Shown here piece by piece: positions 19,370-31,649 of a DNA stretch of 64,000 nucleotides; positions within the stretch are counted from its first letter, which is position 1; each line of letters opens with the position of its first letter. The stretch lies in the NCBI GenBank assembly GCA_030710605.1, contig CP092886.1, positions 54,749,382 through 54,813,381 on the forward strand, given 5' to 3'. Under the pieces are notes generated by a model. It was not told where the DNA came from. It searched no databases and saw nothing but the letters and a program-made list of their open reading frames with translations. Position numbers and translations under genes: made by a program. Source of the stretch: Cordylochernes scorpioides (lineage: Eukaryota > Arthropoda > Arachnida > Pseudoscorpiones > Chernetidae).

Positions 19370-19879
19370 CTAGACGAATGACCCGGGCAACGCCCGGGTT
19401 TACACGATTAAATGTATTTTAAATATGGAAGATGGACGTAGTTCCCGGAGGTCACCCGCGAGGCTTTTTTGGCACTTGGCACAGCTGTGTCACCAACGCC
19501 AGGACCGCGCGCGGTGGGAACTTGAACTGGGCAACCGGCCGGCAGCCGGACGATTCCATTTTCTCGGAGGGGGGGGGGGGGGGGTGGGGGGCGGGGGGCA
19601 GGGAAGTCACGTGCTCGCCGGCAGCCAATGGGCGCCCCCCGCCGTCAGAACGCCACGCGTTCTAGAGGGCGCTGCTCGTGAGCTAAGTAGAATAATTTGG
19701 ATATATAGTTTTAATAATTGATTTATATATATTTTTAAATAGCCTATCGTCATCCCCGTTATTTTTTACCTATGTATGGAAATTTTGGTTTGAATTAGTG
19801 AACCACTGCGAATTTGTATACCGGACATACCAACAGACCAACAGACAAACATACAAACATTCATTTTTATATATATAGA
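19370..19879 (-). mobile_element. Helitron, minus orientation, carrying a GC-rich insert
   Basis: Complete ends on the minus strand: 5' TCTATATATATAAAAATGAA, and 3' hairpin cccgggc-gttg-cccgggt plus CTAG before T. 510 bp. Between about 19430 and 19665 it has a very GC-rich block (with a G-run near 19567-19590) that its close relative at 19026-19368 lacks. This could be captured host DNA. Frames in the block have no recognised domain. Confidence 0.8.
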
Positions 19880-19939
19880 TATAGATATCTATTTTTTTTT
19901 TTATAAGTTTATAGAGAATTGTTTTAACAAATGTTCGTT

Positions 19940-19991
19940 AGACAAACCTTTATTCGGGTAAAACCCGGGCGAAGCCGGGTACGTCCGCTAG
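19940..19991 (+). mobile_element. Helitron 3' terminus
   Basis: acccgggcgaagccgggt hairpin, then CTAG (19988-19991) before T, plus orientation. Confidence 0.7.
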
Positions 19992-20064
19992 TTAAATATA
20001 ATTAATTGGATTGTTTAATGAGTGCCTAATTATCAAAATCATATAAAAATTAAAAAAATAAATA

Positions 20065-20330
20065 AAACATATCTTGACCACTAACATGAGCGTTTTTTTA
20101 GATGGCAGAGCGCCATCTAGTGGAACAGAAATCAACTAAACGTTGATTTAACTTGTTCCCTGATATTTGGCCAGCCCATTTTCTTGATAAATCAAGAAAA
20201 GCCAATCTCGAACGCGTTTCGGGCTGTTGGCTTTCGTCAGCGTGGTGCAGGCCGTACCTCTTTTGGTCCCAGGGGCTTCTTGAGAAATCAAGAAAGGCCA
20301 AACTTGCATAAATAGGCTATTTTTTCATAT
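20065..20330 (-). repeat. fold-back repeat, family B arm with class 1 core
   Basis: The left arm resembles family B (tagatggcagagcgccatct) while the centre and right resemble family A (cttgataaatcaag and the hammerhead core). The two families therefore share one modular design. Confidence 0.65.
20199..20247 (-). ncRNA. hammerhead-like motif, class 1
   Basis: Core CTGACGA (20240-20234), GAAA, stem III ACGCGT and T as cleavage base are intact. Stem II is weakened (AAGC-CAACA-GCCC) and stem I keeps only about two pairs. Confidence 0.5.
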
Positions 20331-20426
20331 GAAAAATTAATATAGACAAAAATAAAAGATATCAATGAAATTTATATTGCTATGTACAATTTCTTCTGCA
20401 ATGATGAAGAGTCCGTCTGAAGATCG

Positions 20427-21240
20427 TCAGCGGGTCTCCGCGACATCGCGTATTTGTCGGGCGACGGAGTAAACGGCGCTAGACAGGTTGCCGTGGAGCA
20501 CCGTCGTCAGCGAGTTGGCCGCATCAATCACCCGAGCAGGGAGAAGCCACGGACGTATGGAGCCAACCTGGAGACCGCCCTCTCCAATATGTCCAGTAGG
20601 TGATTCTCCTGGATCGGTGTTACATGGCCAGATGATATCTTGCACCCCGACGTCGTGATAGAAGATGTTGACCTCGAGATGCCCAGCGGTAAGTTGGCGC
20701 GGTCCTTCCAGGCGCCGCACCACAGCCCCTTGCTTTTGGCGAAGTTCACACTTACTCCTGACGCAAGCCGGAATTCGCCAAAGATTGTCTTTGACTTTTC
20801 CGAAGTCCCAATCCTCGCAGACCAACAGGATAATTTCATCGGCGTACGCCATGACGTTCCCTCTTCCGAGAATTCTATCAAGATGACGCGCAGGATGGTA
20901 GCTGGAGTTCTCTCTCTGTATAGGTTGAACAGGCGGGTGTAGTGGCCATCACTTTAGATTGAGACATATAGCAGCTGGAACCACTTCACGAAGGGTGGCG
21001 GCAGGTCGATAGAGCGCAGCTGGGAGACCAGGAATCCTCGATCCACTCGGTCAAAGGCGGACTGCAAGTCGGTTGAGTTGACTGTCAGCAACGTTTCATT
21101 CTTCGTGGCGATGGCGACCTCATTAGACACACTCAGAATGATCCAAAAAGAATATCCTACCGGAACGGCATAGGTATGGCACTACGGGACGATGGTAGAC
21201 AGGACACAGACGAAGGATGCTGCAGACGATTTCAGTCCGC
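20427..21240 (-). pseudogene. non-LTR retrotransposon reverse transcriptase, decayed
   Basis: On the minus strand, with frameshifts: STDLQSAFDRVDRGFLVSQL (motif A, about 21085-21025), DLPPPFVKWFQLLY, LFNLYRERTPATILRVIL, then VMAYADEIILLV (motif C, about 20855-20820; the usual YADD is YADE) and a thumb region SGVSVNFAKSKGLWCGAW. The catalytic Asp change and frame breaks make it dead. I would place it among RNase H-type LINEs without naming the clade. No poly(A) or target duplication found. Confidence 0.75.
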
Positions 21241-22159
21241 TGTAGGTAGGTAAGGCTATAGGCCGGTATTAGGCCCGGACCACCGCGCGGTTCTAAAAGT
21301 AATATTTGCTCTTTTTAAGTTCAATTTTGAAGTGAGATTAGACATATCAAAAAGGTGGGCGATCTGTGTAGAATGGAAATAGATCAAAGAACGTGGGTTT
21401 TACTCATCAAGTTTCTAGTATGAGTCTTAATAACTGGATTGATCTGCCGGTTTCACCAACCTATGTGGTATCACAATCTCGGCACTGATTATGAGTCTAC
21501 TGAGTTGGCTAGTTGATTTTATTTCGTTTGGCTGATAGATTTTCTGATAGAGGACTTCTAAATATCTGTTTTATAAATTGATGGTTTGTTGAAAAGTGTT
21601 TCAATGTTTCTTGAAGATATGTGTAATCCCATTATATCATAAAAGTTTAGGGAATAGCACAATTTGTTCTATGAACGCTGGTTATTTTTCGGGAGGGTTT
21701 AAAACTATGGCAATTGATATTAAGAGTGATGAGTAACTTTTTAGTTTATGGTTCCGGAATATATTACTTTTTTAAAAATTTAATGAGTAAAAATAACAAC
21801 CAAGGGTATACATTATTTAGTAAGAGCAATGTAGACTGATTTTATGGCCAATTGAATCATATGATTCATAGTGCAGCTAGGAGTGTTTTGAATCTTTACT
21901 GCAGTAAAGGGGGATATGGTATCTCTTAGTGGAATTCTAACTATAAGAGCATCCAGGAACGAAAGGATGTGTTTGGCTTCGATGTCCATGGCAATAATAA
22001 TGAGTGGTTGTTACATTTATTCAAGGTTTCCAGGACCAATCTCCCATTTTATTGATGGCACTCACAAAAACTCTGTCAACATAACTTCGCCACATTTTGA
22101 AATAGTAAGGTTTTTAAAATTATATTATTATTTCTTTATGTATTTTTATTATATATATA
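21241..22159. other. no gene seen
   Basis: Mixed AT-rich sequence. A (89-codon) plus-strand frame at 21916-22185 is hydrophobic at its end and runs into the repeat at 22160; not credible. Confidence 0.4.
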
Positions 22160-22436
22160 TTAAAAATAAAGAAGGCATATCCTGACCAAAAGCACATGTG
22201 CTTTTTAAATGGTAGAGCGCCATCTAGCGGAGCAAAAATAAACTAAACGTTTATTAAACTAAAAAAATCACAGAGCAAGTTAAATAAACGTTTAGTTTAT
22301 TTTTGCTCTACTAGATGGAGCTCTGCCATCTAAAAAGCACATGTGCTTTTGGTCAGGATATGCCTTCTTTATTTTTAATATCAACACCTGACCTTTTTAT
22401 TTATTTTTTTCTGTTGTTTTCTCATATATATATATT
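22160..22436. repeat. family B palindromic repeat, copy 2
   Basis: Arms 22160-22245 and 22290-22380, with the same right-hand extension (tcaacacctgacc...tgttttctcatatatata) as the copy at 8109. This shows the true unit is longer than the palindrome. Confidence 0.8.
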
Positions 22437-23540
22437 ATAGTTAATATTTATTTCTCAGCCCAGCTGACATATATTTCAAACGATATCACAGCACCTGAAG
22501 GGGGTTAATGACTTTCTCAGAACGTCTACCACGAGATATTCCAGACAAAGGAAGTATTATACCGCAGCCGTCTATAAGTGTGTTTTGTGAAACATACTCG
22601 CCGTGTACCTGCCACAATCTCGATACCCAGAGGCCTTAAGTAGTTAAATATGCAATAGGTAAACTTGCTGTTCTAGAACAAAGCTAGTTGTCTCAAAAAA
22701 CCGTTACATTTCGAAATAATATATATATCGATAAAATAGATACATTTTGTAACATTTGTAACAGATAATGTTGTTACAAAGTTATATCTTGTATATCTTA
22801 CGAGCGAGTTCAAATATATATTTGCCATTATGTAGATTTGGTTAGAACAATTCGGATGTGGGTATAATAACTTCCTCCCTTTGTCCCAAGAGAGTTTTCT
22901 ATGTTGAAATACAATATGTATCTAGAAATTTGTTCATACTTTACTATCAGGAGACATGCTGAAAAGTCTATATACAACGTAACATATACAAATGAATCTC
23001 GCACAGGGAACAAAGATATGTCTGTTGTAAGTGTTATCAGCGATTCAGAATCAGAAATTAATTCACCGTTGGTTAGAAAAAATGTTTATTTATTAATTTA
23101 TATACATGCAAATTATCTTGTTCTTTTTTAGCCATGCAAAACTATAGCAAGCTAGATACATATAGTGTTATTCCTATTCAAAACATTTACTCATTTTTTA
23201 AATTACATTTCTTAGAGTAATTTAGTTTTTTTTTTTTAATTAAAGAAAAATTAATCTATACACCACATAATTATATTATAACAATAACAACTTTTTTTCC
23301 AGCTGCTACATCTGTCATAAGAATAGATATCTGACATTAATAAACTTTATATAAAAAATAATACATGTTTTAATAGGATCAGTTTTAATAGCGCAAGGAT
23401 GCCTCTGAATTCTAGCACACAAGTAGAACTTAGGAGAACATAGGAGAATCAGAACTAGAGAATCATCAATCATACAATAGCACATTTTTCTGTTGAATTA
23501 CTTTCCTTTGCACTAACTGAATTTACCTCCCTCTTATAAA
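22437..23540. other. no gene seen
   Basis: No supportable feature. A short frame at 22901-23131 has an acidic SVISDSESEIN segment but no context. Confidence 0.35.
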
Positions 23541-23544
23541 ACCA

Positions 23545-25012
23545 TAACTCCGAATTGGATAGGGAAATTATTCCTGCAGAAATCTCAAGGCTAAAAGAAA
23601 ATAAAGCAATGGGAGAGCGCTAATATAATATATTCAATGAAGCAATTAGGGTTTTTACAGAAAAAAAACCTACAATTTCTCTGAGAGATATTTATGGCGA
23701 GAATTTTAGAAATCGGCACAATGCCCGCTCAGTGGTCCAGACACTGTTCCCTCCTATCTTCAAAAACGATGACCCAAAATTTCAAAACTCTTCGCGTCTA
23801 TACTAAAGCTATATTAAATAAATGTCTCCAAAATAGAGGAATTATTTAATAAAATCAAGCTGAATTTAGAAAGGGATTCTCTTACCTTGATCATATTTTT
23901 CACTCTTGCTATTTTATCCAATTGGCGCTAAATCGAAAAAGTAGAAAACTATGATTTTTTAATGTATCTAAGAAAGGCTTTCGACAAACACTTTCCCATA
24001 TTCTCTTATGGCGCAAACTAACCGTTCTCAGATTAAGTAGCTGCTTCCTCAATCCTGTTCAAGGTTACCATAAACAAATGGCAGAATCAGTTAGTTGGAA
24101 TGGCCGCTTACAGTATCTATCAAGATGCTAGCAGACGTGTTACAAGGAGAACCTCTCCCATCTCATTTATTCATTCTTCTAAAATTATCTAATCTCTATT
24201 TTTGAGGCTGACAAAACACAACTTTATTTTCCGAATTTCGGAACTTTACATCTCCTTCTATATGTAAATTATATTTGACTTCTGGGAGAATCGAATGTCA
24301 CATACAATATGAAATAGAAAATTGATTTTCTCGAACAATACTTTGAAAACACCTGTTTGACATGGAAACAAATCTAAAGTAATGGTGCTTCGAAATGAAG
24401 AGAGTCTGGCTCGATCGGACAAATTGTTTTGGGGAAGACACCCTCTGGCAGTCTCAGCTAAGTATTTGGGTTACCAAATAACTTATTTATATTCCATCAC
24501 GTTGGAAATTGCAGAAAATATTTTAAATACTTAATCAAGTACTACGAAAAAAGTTTATTTACTAATATCTTTTGAAATATATATATTTGGAAGAAACGCC
24601 AATGGAAAAGTTCTTTAACTCGAAGTTCTTTAACTAATAAACTAGAAACGAAACTTTTTGCGGAGTACTTCATTAAGTATTTAAAATAACTTCATCTAAC
24701 TCAATTAGCCATGCTGCTCAATTTTTAAAGAATAAATCGCTAGCTGCTCTAAATTAGACTTGGGAAATACTGAGATGAAAAAAATAAGCAGGAAAACTCG
24801 CTCTAAAAATGTTGGCCTCGATGGCACCATAGGTATATGCGGCATCAATCTGGGCCAATAGCCAACTGAAGTCAGTCGAAAAAATTCAGGATATTTTATT
24901 CCGACATATATTCAACCTACCCAATCTTACACCGGACATTTTACTTATAACGGAATGAGAGGACGGGTGTTATCTCGAGGTTGCGGTGTCAAATTAACTT
25001 TGAAATATTGTA
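23545..25012 (+). pseudogene. old non-LTR retrotransposon, heavily mutated
   Basis: Recognisable RT blocks in shifting frames: AEFRKGFSYLDHIF (about 23858-23900), YLRKAFDKHFPI (motif A region, about 23964-24000), VKYLGYQIT (about 24455-24485) and SIWANSQLKSVEKIQDILFR followed by HIFNLPNLTPDILLITE (about 24845-24955). The order is that of a LINE ORF2 from RT to the post-thumb region. Many stops. Confidence 0.6.
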
Positions 25013-25048
25013 GCAAAGTATTTATTATTTTAATAACAGAGTATTATT

Positions 25049-25180
25049 TTTTATGTTTATATTTTGCTACTCTGTAAACTTTCCTCATTGCTTAATTTTG
25101 TTTATCATTGATAGTTTGTTCTTGACTCAAATAAATTGCTGTGTCATACTGGAGTTTGTCTTTCCTAATTTTCCACGTAG
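25049..25180 (+). repeat. left terminal direct repeat of a miniature LTR element
   Basis: gtattattttttatgtttat...ctaattttccacgta is repeated at 25496-25633 with about 90% identity by eye. Confidence 0.7.
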
Positions 25181-25495
25181 CATTTTGGTGGAGATGCTGG
25201 GTAAATTAGGGAAGACAAACTGAAGATCGCCGAGAAGACTTAGAATCCATGGGTGCTGTGATCTACATTTTCGGAGACTGGCTCCAGGATTCCACCGCCG
25301 TGTCAAAGCCAAGACTTCCTTCCAAGATGACGATGTCCCTATATACGACGATACGATGACAAAGCCGCTTTTCACGCCGCAAGAAAAATGACGCAAAGGT
25401 TCTAGGGACAATGTTCCAATACTTCGATGGAATCCTTGGCAGAAGCACGTCAGATCCATGTCAGTAGCTACGATAATTGCAGGCTATGGGTCAAA

Positions 25496-25633
25496 GTATT
25501 ATTTTTTATGTTTATATTTTTCTACTTTGTAAACTTTCCTCATTGCTTATCTTTTGTTTATCATTCATAGTTTGTTCTTGACTTAAATAAATTGCTGTGT
25601 CATCCCGAAGTTTGTCTTTCCTAATTTTCCACG
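25496..25633 (+). repeat. right terminal direct repeat of a miniature LTR element
   Basis: Partner of 25049-25180. Confidence 0.7.
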
Positions 25634-25640
25634 TGACAAT

Positions 25641-26465
25641 ATTATCTCCGTATTTGAAAAATAAACAGTTCTTGATCGCCATATATTTGTTTGCCTCACC
25701 TTTGGAACACCCCTATTAAGAATATAACAGATGGACTTTTTACTTACTGTCTTGGTGTGATTTTGCATTCTAGAGGGTTTTCCTTTGTAAAGATTTGCGA
25801 GGAATATTCTGCTCTACAAAAATAAATTCCTAACAAAATGAGAATATCAATAGAACAGCCTATTAAGAAAGATCAAGGAAAAAATATGAACGATTATCAC
25901 TATAGCATTGAAAACATCTATCACATTCATTTATGACTGAATACTTCTTGCTCTTTAACCTTACATTTCAACTGAAATAGGTTCTTGCACAACAAAGGAT
26001 ACTTTGGGTATTCCCCAAAAATACGGTCAGAGCATTGAAAGAGAGATTGTCGCTTAAGATGTGAGTGCTATGCGGAGATGAAATTCAATATATAAAATGT
26101 CTCATTATATTCTTCATTGTTTCCGGCTTCAGGGAGAAAGACTAAATTTGGCAGCTTATCACGTCTATCAACGTACCACGTCAAAATTTTACAAGCTTTT
26201 CTCTGATTGATTAGTTCTATAGTTGAGCAGTTCATCATAAAAGCTGAGAATATCGTTAAAAATGAAAAAGAAGATGATTAAAAGACAGACAGTGTTTGCT
26301 GTATCTCCACCAAGACTATATAGACAAATGCCTATTTGCTTATTGAAAATTTTGCCATTACTTACATATTTTTCTTTCTTGGTGTTCGGGACGAGTCTAT
26401 GTAAAACGAAATATCTTTAGAAATGGCTTTTGTTGTTGATATATATAAATAAAGTTCACCTCTCA
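25641..26465. other. no gene seen
   Basis: No supportable coding or RNA feature. Confidence 0.4.
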
Positions 26466-26469
26466 TAAT

Positions 26470-26790
26470 AAAATAGACGCTAAAACGAAGCTCCATCTAT
26501 TGACCGTCTCCGCAAACTATCGGACTTAGATCGGTGACAAATCCACAACACCAGCTTTGGAGAATTGAGAAGCGTCCACTTGGAGCCCATGGTTTCAGGC
26601 TAATGGCCCTCGTCAGACCCCAGAGGGCAGACATTATTTCATGAGAACCACAAGGGATAAATTAATCTTCACATTCTGCCAAAGAGATGCTCAGCCACTT
26701 TTTCCAAAGCAGGTGTTGTGGTTTGTCACAGATCTGAGTCCGCTAGTTTGCGGAGGGGGTCAATAGATGGCGCATTATGTTTGATGCACA
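26470..26790 (-). repeat. class 2-type fold-back repeat
   Basis: Arms around tgaccgtctccgcaaacta and its complement (tagtttgcggagggggtca) with ~80 bp of pairing each. The centre has the hammerhead-like core. A single arm of the same family is at 43235-43320. Confidence 0.75.
26585..26632 (-). ncRNA. hammerhead-like motif, class 2, damaged stem III
   Basis: CTGACGA (26616-26610), stem II GGGC-CATTA-GCCT (4 pairs with one G-U), GAAA (26596-26593), then ACCATGGG. The last base breaks the A-U pair before the cleavage site, so this copy is probably inactive. Confidence 0.55.
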
Positions 26791-27446
26791 TTTTTTACTC
26801 CTCTTTTCAATATATTTTCAGTTATTTTTCAAACATATTAATTTAAAATGATTTAATCCATGATATATCCCAAATAATTATATTTTATATTGCTATTATA
26901 TATTTGGTGTTGATTTTCGCACCGCCTCGAACGTTGACGCAAGGAGCGACCACCTTTGGCAGGAGTCGACGACGAGAAGACCTTTGGACCACATCACCTT
27001 TGAGGAAATAGATTGGAATCTTAAAAGGTGATTGTTCGATAATTCACACACCTTTGTCTTTAGGATTTATTTATTTCAATTTAAAGCGCTATGCCCCCCT
27101 AGTGACACTTGCGCTGTCATAAATGTATCCTTTTACATTTGTTTATACATATATATAATAATTTTAGGCCGTGAATAGAATAATCATATGATATTAACAA
27201 TGAGAAAGAGAAAAAAAAAACGAGAAAAAAAGAACTGTGTGCAAAAGAAAGAAGTGTTTAGCAATATGTACAATCAGCATAATATAAATTAGCAATTTCT
27301 TGAAAGATATTTGTTGCTATATAATTCAGAATATATATACAAAAGAGAGAGAGAGAGGTATTGAATTTAATATACATTTCTTTACTGGAAATAAAAATAA
27401 TTGGATCTGTTACTATTAAATTATTTATAAACGTTCTTCCCTGACT
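26791..27446. other. no gene seen; (GA)n
   Basis: AT-rich with a (GA)n run at about 27344-27357. Confidence 0.4.
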
Positions 27447-27611
27447 TATAATATTATAAAATAAATGAAGCTTCCAGGGTTAAGTTTCTTGTACAACTTT
27501 TTTTATTTATTATATAAAGCCTGTTGAAGGACTGACAAGTCCGAAAGCTTGAAAATAAAAAGTTGTACAAGAAAAATAATCCTGGAAGCTTCATTTATTT
27601 TATAATATTAA
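27447..27611 (+). repeat. hairpin repeat with class 3 core
   Basis: Arms ataaatgaagcttccagg...cttgtacaacttttt and complement, about 50 bp each. The centre (27519-27552) holds the class 3 motif. Confidence 0.8.
27519..27552 (+). ncRNA. hammerhead-like motif, class 3
   Basis: CTGTTGA, one extra A, stem II GGACT-GACA-AGTCC (5 perfect pairs), GAA, palindrome AGCT, T. Core position A6 is T here. No convincing stem I, so this is structural similarity only. Confidence 0.35.
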
Positions 27612-28013
27612 ATTATTGTCGATTCTATAGTATTGAAAAACAGGACAATCTAGTAAAATATGTATTGAGGTTTGTTCCTCATGTCCGTAAAAACAACTCG
27701 AGTCTTCCACTGCTTTAATTCTTTTTAAAAATTTTCTGAAATTTCTATGATTAGAAATGAATTGAGAATTATGAAAGTTGACGGGAAATATTTTGGTATG
27801 TTGTTAATCTCTAGGATGGAAACTCGCTCGGGAAAGGTGTTTGATAGGATCGATGGAAAATTAGGATTGACGACTAAGTCACCATAGGAACCTACTGCCT
27901 TAAGTTTAATAAATAAATGTCTCGTGAGAAAATAATAATTCGAATTAGATTTCTCATAGAACATTTACATAGGAAACTTATGTGCGCGAGTCTCGTTTTT
28001 TTATTCTTCTATA

Positions 28014-28296
28014 AGGTTGTCCCAAAAGTTCGTGTTTCTCTTATTACTTGGCGAATAATATTATTACGGCGAATACATAATAATACCTAATACAATTACT
28101 TTATACATAATACAAGGACATTATACAAAAGGGCGAATAATATTGGTATTTCGATTTTTGAAAGTGTTTACATAATACATAATATAATACATAATACAAA
28201 GACATTATACATAATACAGAGACATTATATATAACGGCGAATAATATTGGTATTTCAAATTTTTGCAAGTGTTTACGAACTTTTGGGACAACCTTG
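28014..28296 (+). mobile_element. MITE with mariner-like ends
   Basis: Ends aggttgtcccaaaagttcgt and its complement with TA on both sides. The interior is low-complexity (repeated acataatac and gacattatac), apparently from tandem slippage. Confidence 0.75.
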
Positions 28297-28869
28297 TATG
28301 TTAATTTAAAAAAAGTTCATTTATATTATAATCATTATTAGTACTAATTACTTTATTTTATTTAAAATGACACACTAAAATGTCTATAATTTATACAACT
28401 ACAAAACCATATTCTCAAAAGTTAAACTAAAATATCTTTAAAAAAATAGAACCGGATAATTAACAGTTAATGTAACGATTAATTTACATTTTGACAGATA
28501 GATGGCGCTATTATATTCAAACGACCTTAATTATTATAAGCCATCGAATATTCAAAACCAAATTATTCCTCGTTATACACTAATTCTAATTAGAAATATT
28601 AAATGAGGAAAAAAACATGATGGTTAATTATGTATTCAAGATTAATTTAAATTAAAACACACCTAGATGTCAATACACCTATAAGTACAGACTCAAAACA
28701 TGAGCAAAAGTTTAGAGCAAAGAAAGTCCCAAAAGGTTGTGAAGAAAAAGAAGAAATCATCATCTAGTAGAAGAAGAAAAAAATATCGATAAACTGAACC
28801 GCAGTATATATAATCCACCAGAGCGGAAAAAATATATATTTACTTAGAAAAAATCAATGCATAAATATT
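28297..28869. other. no gene seen
   Basis: AT-rich. tagatggcgc at 28500 resembles a repeat arm, but no partner was found. Confidence 0.35.
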
Positions 28870-29400
28870 TAAAATGAAACTAATTTGCATATTCAAATTA
28901 ATTTGCATATGAAAATTACTTCATTTGGCAGGCAAATACGGACTGGCGCGTGGAGTCTTCATTGAGGCGGGCGCAGAAGGCCAGGACGCCATCTAAGGAA
29001 GAAAAGTGGAGCTACAAAAGAAATAATAAAAAAAGCGTTAGACAAACCTAATTAGCATATTCAAATAGATTCAATTTGAATATGATTAATTTGCATAATT
29101 ACTCGCGTTGGTTGGGCAGCCAGAAAGAAACGAAGGAGGAGGAATATGGTCCAAGATGGCGGCGTTAATTAAGGCAGCGGTCGCCAGGGGGTGGCGCTCT
29201 AAACTTTAAAATGGAGGAGAGAAGAAGGTGGCTTTAAAAAGCAGGTCATAAAAAAATCGATGGGCTGCCTGCCGTGGCTATTGATCCTGCCACCAGGACG
29301 AGGGACTTCTAATTGGATTTAAAGCTCATTATAAAATCCCCAACTTTTGCCCTGCTCATTATCTTCTTCATTTTGCTTTTGGAAATTCTCATCTGGGAGA
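28870..29400. promoter_or_regulatory. candidate regulatory block 1
   Basis: GC-richer than flanks and free of recognised repeats. It contains several taatttgcat words (octamer/homeodomain-like, at about 28888, 28909 and 29088), ggtggcgctctaa and taattgg. No ORF. Its assignment as a conserved regulatory element is inference from composition only. Confidence 0.25.
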
Positions 29401-31158
29401 TGACAACTATTTAAGATTTTCCCCATTTCTTTTTACTTTTCCGACAAAACTTTTTGAAATATTTTTTATTTCGAATATAAACTCTTACATTTACAGAATT
29501 TTGGTTCTTTCTCAAATAGTTTCATGTAAGAGACAAATGTTAAGCAACACGGATTGACAAATCTTTACATTTGTAAAAACAAGCTTATGCCTTTTAATGA
29601 TTTTTTTTTGTGTGTGTTTGTGGGGTGGAAGGGAAATCGATGGCGTATAAATCTCTTCGCTCTTTTTTTATTTAAGTTTTTTTTTAAATAAAAATAGCGT
29701 AAAGAAGAAATTTTAAAAAATAATTATTTATAAAAGTGATTTTAATTGATAATTAAAAAAATACCTTTTTTTTTTCTGGAAATTTACAGATCCATTGTTC
29801 TGTGCATGATGAATAGCCTTATTACATAGTATGTGAAATTATCATTCTTGCTGGTGGTCGCGGGACGTATTCTGTAATTAACATGTGTGGCTCTCGATTA
29901 ATCTCTTCTATAGACTATCCTGAACTCTCAAATTTTGACAGAATGTTTCTATACACATTGTTTACATAACATTTCTTTGTTTTGATTCTAATTTATATAT
30001 ATATATATATATAGTGACAAAACTATATTTAAAACTTGATATAATAGTAATATTTTAGATAAATTGGGAATTGTATTAGATTAGCAAGTTAAATCTAAAT
30101 TAAACATAGGAGGTAAAAGTTAATAATTTTTTTGTGTTTAAGGTAAATTAGATACATTTATTATTTACATTTTATATATATATATAGGTAGGGAAAGTTT
30201 TGAGACAACTAATAAAACTATTTTTTATTATTCCTAGTTACGTTCCCCACTTTGTCAGACAATAGGTAGCAGCTACAAAGTTTTACCTCTGATAATTTCA
30301 GAAAGCCTTGCAACTCCTATAAAAGGTTTGTATATGTTACTTAGGGTATAGATTCAGAGAATATCACGTAACATATAAAACCAAGTCCAGTGTCGTGTAT
30401 AGCTGTGGATGGAATGAAGAGAGTCCAATTGCTGTCCGTGTGCATATCGAATTAAAAAAAAAAAGTAGGTAAAAATAATCCTAAAACATGTTTTCGGAGA
30501 TATCACTCCCAACGTGAATTTACAACTTAAACTTCGACATAGATTTGTATATATATATTTATCTTAATATAAGCTTTAAAAATGGACTCCCCAATAGATC
30601 TACTTATTATGTTTAGTAATCTATACTATATAAATATATTTGCAAATAGGGGTAATAAAGGTTGTGAAAAAAAAAAGACGAAAGACAAATTGCAATATGA
30701 TTATTTATTAAATTCTTGGCAAACTTTCGAGCGTTTGTCTTTCTTCCTCAGGCCTGAGGAACGCTCCAAAGCTAACGCCTCGTCTTTCATATTTTTACTT
30801 TTAATATTTTATAGTTTTACGTATATGGGGTTCCCGGATATAAATCTTTGAGATAGCACGTAAAGACTCGGTATTGCTAGACCATTTAGATATTTTGTGT
30901 GAATTCTATTTAAGCCAATTATTACTTACACTATGTAGTGTGAAAAGACGTTAATGTTACCTGAAGGTTTTAAAAGTGGGGAACACCCGAATATACCTCA
31001 GTTTCCATTCAGAAATATCTAGGTAATACTCGCACAGAGTAGACGTGTCTGTTTCTTGCGCCATAAGTTTGTAGGTCGATAAGTTTCCATTTCGCCTGAA
31101 TAGTTCGTCTGGAACAATTAAGATGAACACATAACACACACGAAATACATACGTGACG
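29401..31158. other. no gene seen
   Basis: AT-rich, with simple TA repeats at 29996-30012 and 30175-30186. At 30720-30790 lies a class 3 type inverted pair (see 30723-30755). No supportable gene. Confidence 0.4.
30723..30755 (-). ncRNA. hammerhead-like motif, class 3, eroded stem II
   Basis: Minus strand: core CTGAGGA (30751-30745, a perfect CTGANGA), then AAG and an eroded stem II ending CGCTC, then GAAAG. A second half-copy in plus orientation (cctgaggaacgctccaaagc) abuts it, making an inverted pair. Confidence 0.3.
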
Positions 31159-31160
31159 TA

Positions 31161-31363
31161 AACTCACGGACAAAACTTAAGTCGATGTCGCAGGTGGTCT
31201 GTTTTTTTTTTTTTTTTAAGGAGACAGGCAATATTGTTTACACTTGGTTATCTCGTGTGTCTCCAAAAATGGATATTATGTGTCAAATATCTTTCAGAGT
31301 TATTTTCTGAATCCCGATATACATGCTAAAAGGTACAACTTCCTTAAGTTTTGTCTATAAGTG
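31161..31363 (+). mobile_element. mariner-type MITE, family H copy 2
   Basis: Ends ctcacggacaaaacttaag and its complement, with TA flanks. Contains a T-run and the family block tggttatctcgtgtgtctcc. Confidence 0.8.
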
Positions 31364-31649
31364 TATATCTAAAATTCGATATTGTAGAAGTTTGGATGTT
31401 TTGTTTTCAGCTAATTCAAAACACGTGTATTTTAATTTAGGCCTATTGAAAATTAAATATTTTAAAACCTGATTAAAAAAATAAACTCTTTTAGATTTAT
31501 TGATTTTATTGAGGAAGGAGAGGGAGTATCTTATTACTTGGCGCTTTTATTATAAAATAATTTATTTTTTAATTACAACATATAAATAAATAAGTATTAT
31601 ATATTTGATCAATATATTTGTTTAGTTCATTGTCAATCACACAAAAGTT

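Larger units (their letters stand above)
25040..25640 (+). mobile_element. possible TRIM (terminal-repeat retrotransposon in miniature)
   Basis: Two ~135-bp direct repeats flank ~315 bp. The interior begins attttggtggagatgctggg, which looks like the primer-binding/leader region after an LTR. The interior has no intact gag or pol. An alternative is an unequal-recombination remnant of a larger LTR element. Confidence 0.5.

Noticed and set aside
19425..19721. 98-codon Gly-rich open frame
   Set aside because: It is produced by the GC-rich Helitron insert and G-run, with no initiation context or domain.
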